Positions 1-8,899 of a stretch of DNA of 64,000 bases are shown here, in pieces. The DNA is taken from positions 231,621 to 295,620 of the forward strand of contig CALKER010000004.1 in the NCBI GenBank assembly GCA_938084835.1, written 5' to 3'. How positions within the stretch are numbered: the stretch's first letter is position 1; every line of letters starts with the position of its first letter. Below the pieces are notes generated by a model, which saw nothing but the letters and a program-made list of their open reading frames with translations, did no database searches and had not been told where the DNA came from. This stretch comes from an uncultured Thermoguttaceae bacterium (GTDB lineage: Bacteria > Planctomycetota > Planctomycetia > Pirellulales > Thermoguttaceae). The position numbers and the translations under genes are program-made.

Positions 1-280
1 GCCGAGCTTGACCGCTAGCGCTCGCGGCAGAACTGTATGCGTTACTTCAACGAATGACGTCGCACGTGTGTCTATAAAAAGCCGTTGGCAATCAACCGAG
101 CTATGGAGAAACGTAACTGCTGAAAGCCAACGTGGGCCGATTGGAAGCTACCCTTCCCTCTGGTCAAGTGGGGGCAGGTGATCGTCTGCAGAAGGCACCA
201 TCTTGACACGGGAAGGCAGAAACAGCCGTCAAAAAGCTTGAACTCTGGAAGACATCGCGCAAATTTCAGGAACTGAAGCT
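1..280. other. Left edge, no gene seen, upstream of nuoE
   Basis: No reading frame with recognisable protein similarity is present in these 280 bases. If nuoABCD lie upstream on the same strand, they are separated from nuoE by at least this much DNA. A TTGACA hexamer lies near 204-209 but has no convincing -10 at 16-18 bases, so no promoter is called. Confidence 0.5.
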
Positions 281-808
281 ATGATCTCTGAAAACTCGGC
301 AGTGGGGCGGCAATTTCTCGACGATGAGCTTCGCCGCGCCATCGAGAGCTATTTTCCGCGATATCCCCACCGCCAAGCAGCATTGCTTCCGGCGCTTCAT
401 TTGGTCCATCAACGCTTTGGATTCATCCCGCGGGAGGCTATTGTGGAACTTGCCGACTTCCTAGGAATTCACCCCGCCGAGGTCGCCGACGTGGTTTCTT
501 TTTATAGCTTTTTTAAGCAGGATCGGCCGGTAGGAAAATATCGCATCTGGGTGTGTCGGTCGCTCAGTTGTGCTTGTCGGGGGGGCGAAGGTTTGCTTGA
601 ACTTTTAACCCAAAAATTGGGGGTAGCACCTGGTCAAACCACAGTTGACGGGCTGTTCACTTTGGAAGCGGCAGAATGCTTAGGGGCTTGTGACTGTGCC
701 CCTGCGGTGATGGTCAACGATAAACTTTATGGCCCAATGACCCCGGAAAAAGCGGAGCAACTTTTGGAGGAGCTTCGCGCGGCCCCCGCGCCTGAAGTAA
801 CCTCTTGA
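281..808 (+). CDS. nuoE: NADH-quinone oxidoreductase subunit E (24 kDa type)
   Basis: This is the thioredoxin-fold subunit of the NADH-oxidising arm of complex I and carries the [2Fe-2S] cluster N1a on the cytoplasmic side. The 175-residue product has the expected ligands C92, C97, C133 and C137 in the CRSLSC and ECLGAC motifs, and the N-terminal helical part typical of the family. The ATG is preceded by AGGA at about nine bases. It is the first nuo gene visible and is followed after 219 bases by nuoF, its direct partner. Length and motifs are normal. I consider the assignment secure. Confidence 0.97.
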   Translation: MISENSAVGRQFLDDELRRAIESYFPRYPHRQAALLPALHLVHQRFGFIPREAIVELADFLGIHPAEVADVVSFYSFFKQDRPVGKYRIWVCRSLSCACRGGEGLLELLTQKLGVAPGQTTVDGLFTLEAAECLGACDCAPAVMVNDKLYGPMTPEKAEQLLEELRAAPAPEVTS

Positions 809-1027
809 TAGTCCGCTCGGTGGATGACGGCAGGAAGTAAAGGGCCTTTTTAAGTGACAAGCGGCTCCCAGAGTACGCACAGGGCTGCTTGCCAGCCTTA
901 GCACGGGTATTGCGTGGCGAGGGGATCAAAGTCACCTCTTGAGCCTCGCTAGAAGCCGGGCTCGAACTAAGTGAATGGCAAAAGATTCGTCTAAGCTAAC
1001 TACCCCTGTGGAGGGAGCAATTAACAC

Positions 1028-2473
1028 GTGACTGACTTCGAACCTGTGTTATTGGCTAACAAAACCAAAGATCGCTCCTGGACACTCACTGTATACGAAT
1101 CTGGCGGTGGATATCAGACTTTGCGGCAGGTGCTTCGCCACAAATCTCCGCAAGATGTTACCAAAGCCGTGGAAGCAAGTGGTCTGCGTGGACGAGGTGG
1201 GGCCGGGTATCCTACGGCCCTTAAGTGGTCATTCCTGCCGATGGATCATCCCGGACCGTTTTACATGTGTGCCAATGCCGACGAAAGTGAGCCCGGGACC
1301 TTTTGCAATCGAGTGCAGCTTGAATGTGACCCCCACCAGGTGCTTGAGGGAATCATCCTGAGCTGTTATGCCACCCGAATTCGCCGCGCATACATTTTTC
1401 TTCGCTACGAATATCATCTGGCGTACCAGCGTTTGGAGGACGCTATTAAAGAAGCTTATGCGGCCGGTTATCTCGGCTCCAACATAGCAGGCAGCGACTT
1501 TTCGCTCGACATTTTCGTTCATCGCGGGGCGGGCGCCTATATTTGCGGAGAGGAAACGGGGCTTTTGGCCAGTATTGAAGGCAAGCGCCCTTACCCGCGA
1601 AGTAAACCGCCGTTTCCTACTTCTCGAGGACTATTCGGGAAGCCAACGGTCATCAACAATGTGGAAACTTTGGCCTGCGTGGTGCACATTCTTCAACGGG
1701 GTGAAGAGTGGTTCCGGTCCATCGGGACTCCCCCTCCCCCAGAGGACCCGAAAGAATTAGGCAGCTTTGGTCCCAAAATTTTCTCCCTCAGTGGCCACGT
1801 AAATCGTCCCGGTGTTTACGAACTACCCTTGGGTATTCCCTGCCGCGATTTGATCGAGCGACACGGCGGAGGCGTGTGGAAAGGCCGACGGGCCAAAGCC
1901 GTCGTTGTGGGGGGAATCAGTACCGGTATTCTCAGCTGCCACGAACTTGATACCCCGCTTGACTTTGTCGGGCCGGTGCGGGCCGGCTGTTTGGGCTTGG
2001 GCACCGGTGGGGTGATCGTCCTGGATGAAACCTTCCCCATCGTGGAACTTATGTACAACGGCTGCCGGTTTTTCGCCCATGAAAGCTGTGGCCAATGTAC
2101 CCCCTGTCGCGAAGGTGTCCCCTATGCCTTCCAGATCGTGGAGGCAATCCGCGGTGGGAGGGGGCGACTTGTAGACCTGGACACATTGCTCGAGATCAGC
2201 CAAAACATCGGTATCACCCCGGGAACAACCATCTGCGGGCTAGCCGATGGTGCGGCTTGGATCGTGAAAACCTGCGTCAACAAATTCCGCGAAGAATTGG
2301 AGGACTACATTCGTCGCACCAATCCGACAGGATACAAACGACGTCTCCCCTTGGGAACTATTATGTTGCCGCCAGGGGTCCCTGCGGGAATAAAGACCCG
2401 GTTCCCAAAGACGCTCCCGCCCCAGGGGACAAGTGCCCTGTCGCGATCCTCGCAAGAGACGGGGGGCAATTGA
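1028..2473 (+). CDS. nuoF: NADH-quinone oxidoreductase subunit F (FMN/NADH-binding)
   Basis: NuoF oxidises NADH through FMN and passes electrons to a [4Fe-4S] cluster (N3). The 481-residue protein shows the glycine-rich nucleotide/FMN region GRGGAGYPTALKW at 55-67, a second one around GAGAYICGEETG at 167-178, and the N3 ligands C354, C357 and C360 in ESCGQCTPC plus C403. The start is GTG with a GAGGGAG Shine-Dalgarno about ten bases upstream. A hydrophilic tail of about 35 residues after the Fe-S domain is longer than in many homologues. It lies between nuoE and nuoG on the same strand, separated by 219 and 179 bases. Confidence 0.97.
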   Translation: MTDFEPVLLANKTKDRSWTLTVYESGGGYQTLRQVLRHKSPQDVTKAVEASGLRGRGGAGYPTALKWSFLPMDHPGPFYMCANADESEPGTFCNRVQLECDPHQVLEGIILSCYATRIRRAYIFLRYEYHLAYQRLEDAIKEAYAAGYLGSNIAGSDFSLDIFVHRGAGAYICGEETGLLASIEGKRPYPRSKPPFPTSRGLFGKPTVINNVETLACVVHILQRGEEWFRSIGTPPPPEDPKELGSFGPKIFSLSGHVNRPGVYELPLGIPCRDLIERHGGGVWKGRRAKAVVVGGISTGILSCHELDTPLDFVGPVRAGCLGLGTGGVIVLDETFPIVELMYNGCRFFAHESCGQCTPCREGVPYAFQIVEAIRGGRGRLVDLDTLLEISQNIGITPGTTICGLADGAAWIVKTCVNKFREELEDYIRRTNPTGYKRRLPLGTIMLPPGVPAGIKTRFPKTLPPQGTSALSRSSQETGGN

Positions 2474-2652
2474 TTTTAAAGCCAACCTATACGAAAAAAG
2501 GGTGTCACCCACGACGGCGAAAAATTTTCAGGGATGATGGCTCCGCAAGTCCCATGGGATTTAGAAAAAAGTGGCTTTTTGTAAAACGGGGTATGTGCCT
2601 TACTCGCCACCAAAGGGGTTCTCGGTTTTTCGCTGCAAGGACCTAGACAACC

Positions 2653-4320
2653 ATGGCAATCGCCCTTGTTGACGGAATTGTCGTAGAATTCGACGAACGG
2701 GAAAAGCTTAACGGCATCCAGCTCGCTCGGCGGGCGGGAATTGAAATTCCCCACTACTGTTGGCATCCAGGGCTGTCGGTAGTGGCCAGTTGCCGGATGT
2801 GCCTGGTCGAGGTGGGAAAGCACGAACCCACCACAGGCGACATCTTCTTCTTTCCTCGGTTGATGCCCGCATGTAACATCCCAGCTTCGGACGGGATTGT
2901 ACTTGTCACCCAAAGTGCTAAGGTTCAGCAAGCCCGAGCAATGGTCCAAGAAGACTTGCTGCTCCGGCATCCGGTGGATTGCCCCATCTGTGACAAAGCA
3001 GGCGAGTGCTACCTTCAGGACTATTACTTTAAGTATGGGCATAAACAGCGGCGCACCCCGTGGCATCCGTTTACAAGCCGGCGGAAAGATATCGGGGAAA
3101 AGATCACGCTGTTTGTCGACCGGTGCATCATGTGTAGCCGCTGCGTCCGCTTCACCCGGGAAATTAGCGGTTCTGGCGAACTTATGATTGTCGACCGGGG
3201 GAATGAGCAGGTGATCGACATCTTTCCCGGGTTTCCCCTCAACAATAAACTTTCCGGAAATGTGGTAGATCTTTGCCCGGTCGGTGCCTTAGGGGACAAA
3301 GAGTTTCTGTACAAACAACGGGTGTGGTACTTGCGTTCCCACGGCTCCATTTGCATCGAGTGTGCTACAGGGTGTGCCCTGTGGGTCGACGAAAATCAGG
3401 ATCGGATCTGGCGGATTCGGCCCCGGGAAAATCCGTTCGTCAATAAGTGGTGGATCTGTAATGACGGCCGGTACGCCTATCCTTATATCCACTCGCCGCA
3501 GCGCTTGACAACTGCCGCGCGCAGAAGCCCCGATGGGTGGCGGCCTCTTAATGCTAAGACACTTTTGCAGGAATTGTCCGCCTTCCTTCAGGAAAAAGAA
3601 CGATGGGTGGCTGTGCTGTCTCCGTTCCTCACGGTGGAAGAGGCTTACCTCCTTGCCCGCGTCATCAGGCAAGCAGATCCTCGAGCTCCCCTGGTGTTGG
3701 GTTATGTGCCAAGAACTGGCCGAGACGAGACCTTTCCCGGCGGATTCACCATCGCCGCCGAAAAGTGTCCCAACAGACGGGGGGTGGAAGAAGTGATCGG
3801 CTACTTTGCCCGAGACGTTCGCCCAATCGATGAACTGCCGCAAGTGATTCATCGACACGGAGCGGAGGCGCTTTGGATCACGGGAGGGTGTCGGCACGGT
3901 TGGGAGCCAATCCCTTGGCTAGAAGAAATTCGTGAACTTAAGCTGCCCGTGGTACTCCAGGACATTTTCCCCTCCCCCCTTTCGGAATCAAGCGAATTTA
4001 TCATCCCCGGGGCCACTTTCGCCGAAAAGCCCGGCAGCTACGTCAACCGACATCATCGGCTGCAAATGGTACGGGCTGCGATTCGTCCCCCAAAAGGCGT
4101 GCTACCCGAGGGAAAACTTCTTTGGCAGCTCGAAGGCCGGGAGGGGCCATACGATCCGGCGGCTGTCCTGCAGGAACTGGCGGAGGACATTGTTTACTTC
4201 CGGGCGGCATTGGGGCCTATCCCGGAGACGGGAGTGGACCTTCGGGTGAATCTTTTAGCCAACAGCGCTACAGATGCCAGTAACGGGCCTGCTGCGGAAT
4301 CGATGACGATTGATAGCTGA
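2653..4320 (+). CDS. nuoG: NADH-quinone oxidoreductase subunit G (75 kDa, Fe-S chain)
   Basis: NuoG carries Fe-S clusters that pass electrons from NuoF toward the membrane arm. In 555 residues I see a ferredoxin-type [2Fe-2S] site (C36, C47, C50, C74), the His-Cys3 [4Fe-4S] site (H106, C110, C113, C119), a further [4Fe-4S] site (C158, C161, C164, C208), and the motif C234-x2-C237-x3-C241-x27-C269 matching the off-pathway N7 cluster. The molybdopterin-oxidoreductase-like C-terminal domain is much reduced: the protein is short compared with about 780 residues in Thermus and 900 in E. coli. No frameshift is evident, so the shortness looks natural. The start ATG has AAGGA upstream. Confidence 0.96.
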   Translation: MAIALVDGIVVEFDEREKLNGIQLARRAGIEIPHYCWHPGLSVVASCRMCLVEVGKHEPTTGDIFFFPRLMPACNIPASDGIVLVTQSAKVQQARAMVQEDLLLRHPVDCPICDKAGECYLQDYYFKYGHKQRRTPWHPFTSRRKDIGEKITLFVDRCIMCSRCVRFTREISGSGELMIVDRGNEQVIDIFPGFPLNNKLSGNVVDLCPVGALGDKEFLYKQRVWYLRSHGSICIECATGCALWVDENQDRIWRIRPRENPFVNKWWICNDGRYAYPYIHSPQRLTTAARRSPDGWRPLNAKTLLQELSAFLQEKERWVAVLSPFLTVEEAYLLARVIRQADPRAPLVLGYVPRTGRDETFPGGFTIAAEKCPNRRGVEEVIGYFARDVRPIDELPQVIHRHGAEALWITGGCRHGWEPIPWLEEIRELKLPVVLQDIFPSPLSESSEFIIPGATFAEKPGSYVNRHHRLQMVRAAIRPPKGVLPEGKLLWQLEGREGPYDPAAVLQELAEDIVYFRAALGPIPETGVDLRVNLLANSATDASNGPAAESMTIDS

Positions 4321-4433
4321 GTCCGCGACGCGCCGAATGGCTTCGCATGCGGGAAGCACAATTCGTCCACAATTGACAAGCCTCTGGGAAGTGGAAAACG
4401 CCTAAACCTCGCCGGTTGGGGAGGTGAATATCC

Positions 4434-5663
4434 GTGACGTGGATCATACTTATTGAGGTGCTAGTAAAGATCGCCCTACTTCTTGGCGGGCTGATGTTCG
4501 CCGCCGCCTACTTGGTGCTTGTAGAACGATGGATAGCAGCTTGGGTGCAAGACCGAATTGGTCCCAACCGCGTCGGTATTCCCTTGACGAAAATTCGCTT
4601 GTTCGGCTTAGGGCAACCCATTGCCGACGGCGTCAAATTTATCTGTAAGGAAGAGTTTACGCCTGGTCACGTCGACCGTACTTTGTACACGCTTGCCCCA
4701 ATAATCATGCTCGTAACAGCACTTGGGGCGTTTGCCGTTATTCCCTTCGGAAGTGTCCTGCCACCCTTCCCTTTGCCAGACGGAAGTACTTATCAGATCC
4801 GGCTTATTCTTCTACCCGCTTTCGACGCAGGGATCCTTCTTTTTCTAGCGTTTGGGGGGTTGGGAGTGTTTGCGGTGGCTCTGGCCGGTTGGGCTAGTAA
4901 CAACAAATACAGCTTCTTCGGAGGTGTTCGTAGCGCGGCCCAGCTGATCTCGTACGAAGTACCCCTCAGCTTGGCAATCTTAGGAGTTGTGGTGGCGTCA
5001 GGCTCCCTGCATCTGGACCACATCATTCTCACTCAGGCTCAAAGCGGATGGTGGAATATCTTCGTGTATCCTCTGGGTTTTCTGGTGTTCTTGGTAGCTG
5101 TCTGCGCGGAAGCCGGCCGACTACCTTTCGATCTGGCCGAAGCCGAGCAGGAGCTGGTGGGAGGATACCACACGGAATATTCCGGAATGCGCCTCATGCT
5201 CTTTTTGGTATCGGAATTTCTCCACATGGTGGCGGCCTCCTTCCTAATCACCATCCTTTTTTTGGGCGGGTGGCACCTGTGGGGAATCACCGGGTCCAAC
5301 GAATTGGTCGGCTGGGGAGTGGCGCTTGTCCGTGTGATTGTGCTTGTCGCCAAGGTCTTCCTTGTGATCCTACTGTTTATGCTTGTGCGTTGGTCCTGGC
5401 CGCGATTCCGCTTCGACCAGCTGATGGATTTAGCTTGGAAAGTTCTCCTGCTATGGGGCATAATCCATTTCGTGCTCGCAGCCGGATGGGCCTATGCGGG
5501 CGTTAATCAACCCATGTGGCTCGTGGCCGCAACCAATTGGACGACACTAGTGATTGTGTGGTTGATCACCGCTTTAGTCTCACCGCCAGAAAGCGATAAC
5601 CGGCCTCGCCGGGAGCCTGCCCCGGTGTGGTCGGGGGAGGCGGTGGAAAGTCCGACTTCATGA
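4434..5663 (+). CDS. nuoH: NADH-quinone oxidoreductase subunit H (ND1)
   Basis: NuoH is the membrane subunit that joins the peripheral arm to the proton-pumping arm and forms much of the quinone chamber. The 409-residue product has about eight to nine hydrophobic helices and the hallmark stretches LVERWIAAWVQDRIGPNRVG near the N-terminus, SYEVPLSLAILG, and the acidic loop LPFDLAEAEQELVGGYHTEY. The GTG start has a strong GGAGGTG ribosome-binding site about seven bases upstream. The last 25 residues are a polar, Pro/Arg-rich tail. It follows nuoG by 113 bases. Confidence 0.97.
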   Translation: MTWIILIEVLVKIALLLGGLMFAAAYLVLVERWIAAWVQDRIGPNRVGIPLTKIRLFGLGQPIADGVKFICKEEFTPGHVDRTLYTLAPIIMLVTALGAFAVIPFGSVLPPFPLPDGSTYQIRLILLPAFDAGILLFLAFGGLGVFAVALAGWASNNKYSFFGGVRSAAQLISYEVPLSLAILGVVVASGSLHLDHIILTQAQSGWWNIFVYPLGFLVFLVAVCAEAGRLPFDLAEAEQELVGGYHTEYSGMRLMLFLVSEFLHMVAASFLITILFLGGWHLWGITGSNELVGWGVALVRVIVLVAKVFLVILLFMLVRWSWPRFRFDQLMDLAWKVLLLWGIIHFVLAAGWAYAGVNQPMWLVAATNWTTLVIVWLITALVSPPESDNRPRREPAPVWSGEAVESPTS

Positions 5664-5797
5664 TAATTGGGCATTTACGTCCACCGGCGTAGCTTTCAAA
5701 AAATAGGTTGGAAATTTGAATTGCGCCACCGCGTGGACCTTTCAAGCCAAGCTTTTTATGTCATCAGCAACAGTCACCTTTCGGGAGATAGCCGATC

Positions 5798-6445
5798 GTG
5801 AGCCACGCTGGTACAAAGAAAATCCGTTGGGTCAACGAGACGCCACTTTCCCCAATAGAGCGAACCTACATTCCCTTGGTTCTTCAAGGGTTAACTACGA
5901 CTGTTCGACATCTGGTTAGCAAAAAGATCACCCTGCAATTTCCTGAGGAACGGTATGAGCCGGCCGATCCGATCATTTACCGCGGGGTGCACCGGCTCAA
6001 TCGTGACGCACAAGGCCGAGTGAAATGTGTTGCCTGCTTTCTGTGCGCGACGGCCTGCCCCGCCCGATGCATTGACATCGTCGCGGGCGAAAGCCCTTGG
6101 CCTGATCGAGAAAAATATCCGGTACACTTCACAATTGATATGCTCCGTTGTATCTTTTGCGGCATGTGCGAAGAGGCTTGCCCGGTCAACGCCATCGAGT
6201 TAACCAGCCTCTACGACCTGTGTGGCAAAAGCCGGGAGGAAATGGTCTTCGATAAAAATAAGCTACTCTTGATATACGACTGGACCAAAGACGACGAGCC
6301 ACCCTTGATGCAGATTTTCGAACAAGAGGCGATTCGGGAGGAACCCCCTGAGGAGACACAAAGCTGGGCCGCGCCGGAGCATCCCCCTTTCGATCACGTA
6401 GCAGAAAAGGCGGCCGAGATGTATCGGAGAGATTCGGCCGGCTAA
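5798..6445 (+). CDS. nuoI: NADH-quinone oxidoreductase subunit I (2x[4Fe-4S] ferredoxin)
   Basis: NuoI holds clusters N6a and N6b, which hand electrons to N2 near the quinone site. The 215-residue protein contains two classic CxxCxxCxxxCP motifs: C77, C80, C83, C87 and C118, C121, C124, C128. The GTG start follows GGGAGA by about nine bases. A C-terminal extension of about 40 residues, acidic and Pro-rich, follows the ferredoxin fold and is probably not structured. It sits in the usual H-I-J order. Confidence 0.97.
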   Translation: MSHAGTKKIRWVNETPLSPIERTYIPLVLQGLTTTVRHLVSKKITLQFPEERYEPADPIIYRGVHRLNRDAQGRVKCVACFLCATACPARCIDIVAGESPWPDREKYPVHFTIDMLRCIFCGMCEEACPVNAIELTSLYDLCGKSREEMVFDKNKLLLIYDWTKDDEPPLMQIFEQEAIREEPPEETQSWAAPEHPPFDHVAEKAAEMYRRDSAG

Positions 6446-6613
6446 CACTTCAGGTCCATCCCTTTAAAAAGCAAATTCGTCGGGTGGGGGGAAGCGCGTC
6501 CAAAAATATCAGCCAGGTTTCCTTGATAACTCCGACTATGCAAAATTTTTGGGCAACTCCAAGGATGCGGCTGTCCCTCCCGCGGAGGGAGAACTCTTTG
6601 GGAGCACACCATC

Positions 6614-7444
6614 ATGGGTGATTTGGTGCTGGTGGCCATTCTCTTCGCCCTGGCGTTAGGGCTGGCGTTGGGTGTGCCGAGCACTCGTTCACGGCTGGCC
6701 GCCGGCATTTTGGGTGCTTTGGGAGCTGGACTTTTACTGGCACGGCTTGTCCCGATTGGGGTTTGGGTATATTCGCTGTTGTTCTATCTTTTCGCGGCGA
6801 TCACGGTAGTAGCGGCCGTCTGCGCCGTAAGCCTCCGCCATCCAATTTATTGCGCGGTGTGGTTCGGAGTCATGTTTCTGGGCACAGCGGGCCTGCTTCT
6901 TCTAATCGGGGCACAATTTCTGGCGGTTGCCACCTTGGTAATCTATGCGGGCGCAATCTTGGTCATCTTCCTGTTCGTACTAATGTTTGCTCAGCCGGAG
7001 GGCCGGGCTCATTATGATATCATGGTGCGCCGCCCGGGCGTGGTTGCCCTGGTAGCTATGGCTTTTGCCGCGCTCATTGCCGGGGCTGCCATTGTGTTTT
7101 TAGGTACTGGGGAATTGGCAAAGCTGTCTGCCCCGGCCGAGGAGCGCGCTACTGGGGTCCTTCAGCCCGAGCACGTAGCGGCACTTGCCGAAGTGCTTTT
7201 TTCCCGACATCTTATCGCCCTGGAAGTGGTCGGAATTATCCTTTTAGTAGCTTTGATCGGTGCCGCGCTTATTGGCGGTAGGGCCGAGGGTTCTGCGTGG
7301 CGTCACCTTAGCTCAGAAGCCTCTCGGAACGATAGGCGTAAACACCCGGGAAACTCGTCAGAGGCCTTGCCCGAACAACCGGGGCCGACAACAAGCGGAA
7401 GTAACCGGGTGATCGACGAGCTCAGGAGGTCTTCGGGCGGATAG
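6614..7444 (+). CDS. nuoJ: NADH-quinone oxidoreductase subunit J (ND6)
   Basis: NuoJ is a small membrane subunit of the proton-pumping arm. The 276-residue product has five to six hydrophobic segments and the conserved third helix region around FLVIYAGAILVIFLFVLM-like residues (here ATLVIYAGAILVIFLFVLMF). A polar tail of roughly 50 residues, rich in Ser, Arg, Asn and Pro, follows the last helix and makes the protein longer than typical NuoJ (about 170-200). The ATG is preceded by GGGAG at about nine bases. An unusually long 558-base spacer separates it from nuoK. Confidence 0.95.
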   Translation: MGDLVLVAILFALALGLALGVPSTRSRLAAGILGALGAGLLLARLVPIGVWVYSLLFYLFAAITVVAAVCAVSLRHPIYCAVWFGVMFLGTAGLLLLIGAQFLAVATLVIYAGAILVIFLFVLMFAQPEGRAHYDIMVRRPGVVALVAMAFAALIAGAAIVFLGTGELAKLSAPAEERATGVLQPEHVAALAEVLFSRHLIALEVVGIILLVALIGAALIGGRAEGSAWRHLSSEASRNDRRKHPGNSSEALPEQPGPTTSGSNRVIDELRRSSGG

Positions 7445-8002
7445 AGAAAATCGCCCGCTGAAAAACAATAGCCACAAACAAGACCATTAAACACAATCGA
7501 TGCACTTCGAGCTTAGTACCGGACCAGTTTCCAGAGCCACCTGAAAAATCCCAGCGCACACTCGGGAAAACCCCGGAAAGTATCCAGGCTTCCCTCGAAG
7601 AAGCTTAGCCACAAGTTGTGGCCAAAACGTGCCTAAGAACCGGTTGGAACTTATGAGTTTATGTTCTGGAAATACTGAGCTCCGTCGCGTAGGCCCAGGC
7701 CTTTGGCGGTTCAGGGCGAAGGGGTGTCACTCCCCAGATCGGAAGCTAGCCCGCGCGTCCCTCCCTGTGAATGGATAACCGAGGGAGTATACCAAGCCCG
7801 CCAAAGACCACGGAGGATGGCTCGGGGAGTCTGGGATCGATAACGGGGTGATGTGGAGGTAGCCGCTTGCTCCAACACCTTCGGTACCGCCGGCTTAACC
7901 AGCAGTAAAACCCGCTTTCTTGCCGGAGAGGGCTTGAGGGCCACTCTGGGCCATGAGTCCACTGAAACCGTCAATGAAACAATCCTGCCGGAGCTGATCA
8001 CG
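7445..8002. other. 558-base spacer between nuoJ and nuoK
   Basis: No supported gene lies here. The nuoK frame stays open back to a GTG at 7853, but the translated 50 residues upstream of 8003 have no similarity to NuoK and lack a hydrophobic segment. I see no strong hairpin with a T-run. A spacer of this size inside a nuo operon is unusual. Confidence 0.5.
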
Positions 8003-8458
8003 GTGAATGAGGCGAGCCTTCTGGTCCACTACCTCACCGTTGGTGCCCTTCTGGTGGGCATTGGAATGGCAGGCTTTTTAGCCCGCCGGAACATCATCCT
8101 CATGTTTCTGTCACTGGAGATGATGCTTCAGGGAGTCGCCCTAAGTGCAGCCGCTTGGAGCCGATTCCACAACGATTTTGGGGGCCAAATTTTAGTGCTG
8201 TTTACCATCGCTGTTGCCGCTGGGGAAGCCGCCATAGCCCTCGCGCTGATAATCGTACTTTTCCGAGAAAGCGGTACCCTTGATGTGCTTCAATGGGTCG
8301 GCTTGCGTGAGCCGGATCTTCCGCCGCCCCAGCCGGAAAGTCCACCCCAAGATATCTCAGCTGAACTCCGCCCACAACCGATCTGGCCACGCTTGGCCCC
8401 CGCCGGTCGAAAACCCACAACTTCACCAGAAGCGGAAGAATACCGTCCCCGGCTATAA
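8003..8458 (+). CDS. nuoK: NADH-quinone oxidoreductase subunit K (ND4L)
   Basis: NuoK is a three-helix membrane subunit of complex I. From the GTG at 8003 the product has 151 residues with three hydrophobic helices. It keeps the two buried glutamates essential for proton translocation, E39 in LSLEMML and E75 in AAGEAAIALAL. I chose 8003 because GGAG stands nine bases upstream and the protein then begins exactly where the family does; an in-frame GTG at 7853 would add 50 unrelated residues. A Pro-rich polar tail of about 45 residues follows the last helix, which is absent from typical 100-residue NuoK proteins. Confidence 0.93.
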   Translation: MNEASLLVHYLTVGALLVGIGMAGFLARRNIILMFLSLEMMLQGVALSAAAWSRFHNDFGGQILVLFTIAVAAGEAAIALALIIVLFRESGTLDVLQWVGLREPDLPPPQPESPPQDISAELRPQPIWPRLAPAGRKPTTSPEAEEYRPRL

Positions 8459-8899
8459 AAGCAGATAACTGAGGTAATCGAGGCAAAAGAACATCTGAAC
8501 AACTTAATAAACGCGCCAAATTTTACTTGCTTTAGGTGCTCAAGCCACAATAGGAAGTGTTCAAGGTGGGCCATCGGAAAAAAGTGTGGTAGGTAGATCC
8601 CAGAGGTCTTCAGAGGTGTTCCGCGAAACTTCTTTGCAGAAGTTAACAGAAAGGAGGACCAGACAAAACGCTCTGCCCTGGCAAGTAACGAAAAGGCCGC
8701 AGGCCTTATCGTTCCCCCCAAGGGGATGGCACGTACCGCCGAGTCTGTGACCTTCCAGGCAAGCGATAAAAAGCGGAACACCGCGGGATAAGAAATCAAC
8801 ATCTCCCTCCATGGAGAAATGGCTCAAGCTTAAGAACACGTGGGTGCACTTCGGGGGATCTCTACCCCTTTTTTCTAACAACAATGAAGTGGAGCAAGT
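8459..8899. other. 441-base spacer between nuoK and nuoL
   Basis: No gene is supported. The spacer holds a good orphan Shine-Dalgarno-like AAAGGAGGA near 8650-8658 with no suitable start codon after it. It also holds a 6-bp stem with a 3-base loop at 8693-8707 (AAGGCC/GGCCTT) that lacks a T-run. Either could be a remnant or a processing element. Confidence 0.4.

Noticed and set aside
7853..8002. Upstream extension of nuoK by 50 codons
   Set aside because: The residues are not hydrophobic or NuoK-like, and 8003 has a better-spaced ribosome-binding site.
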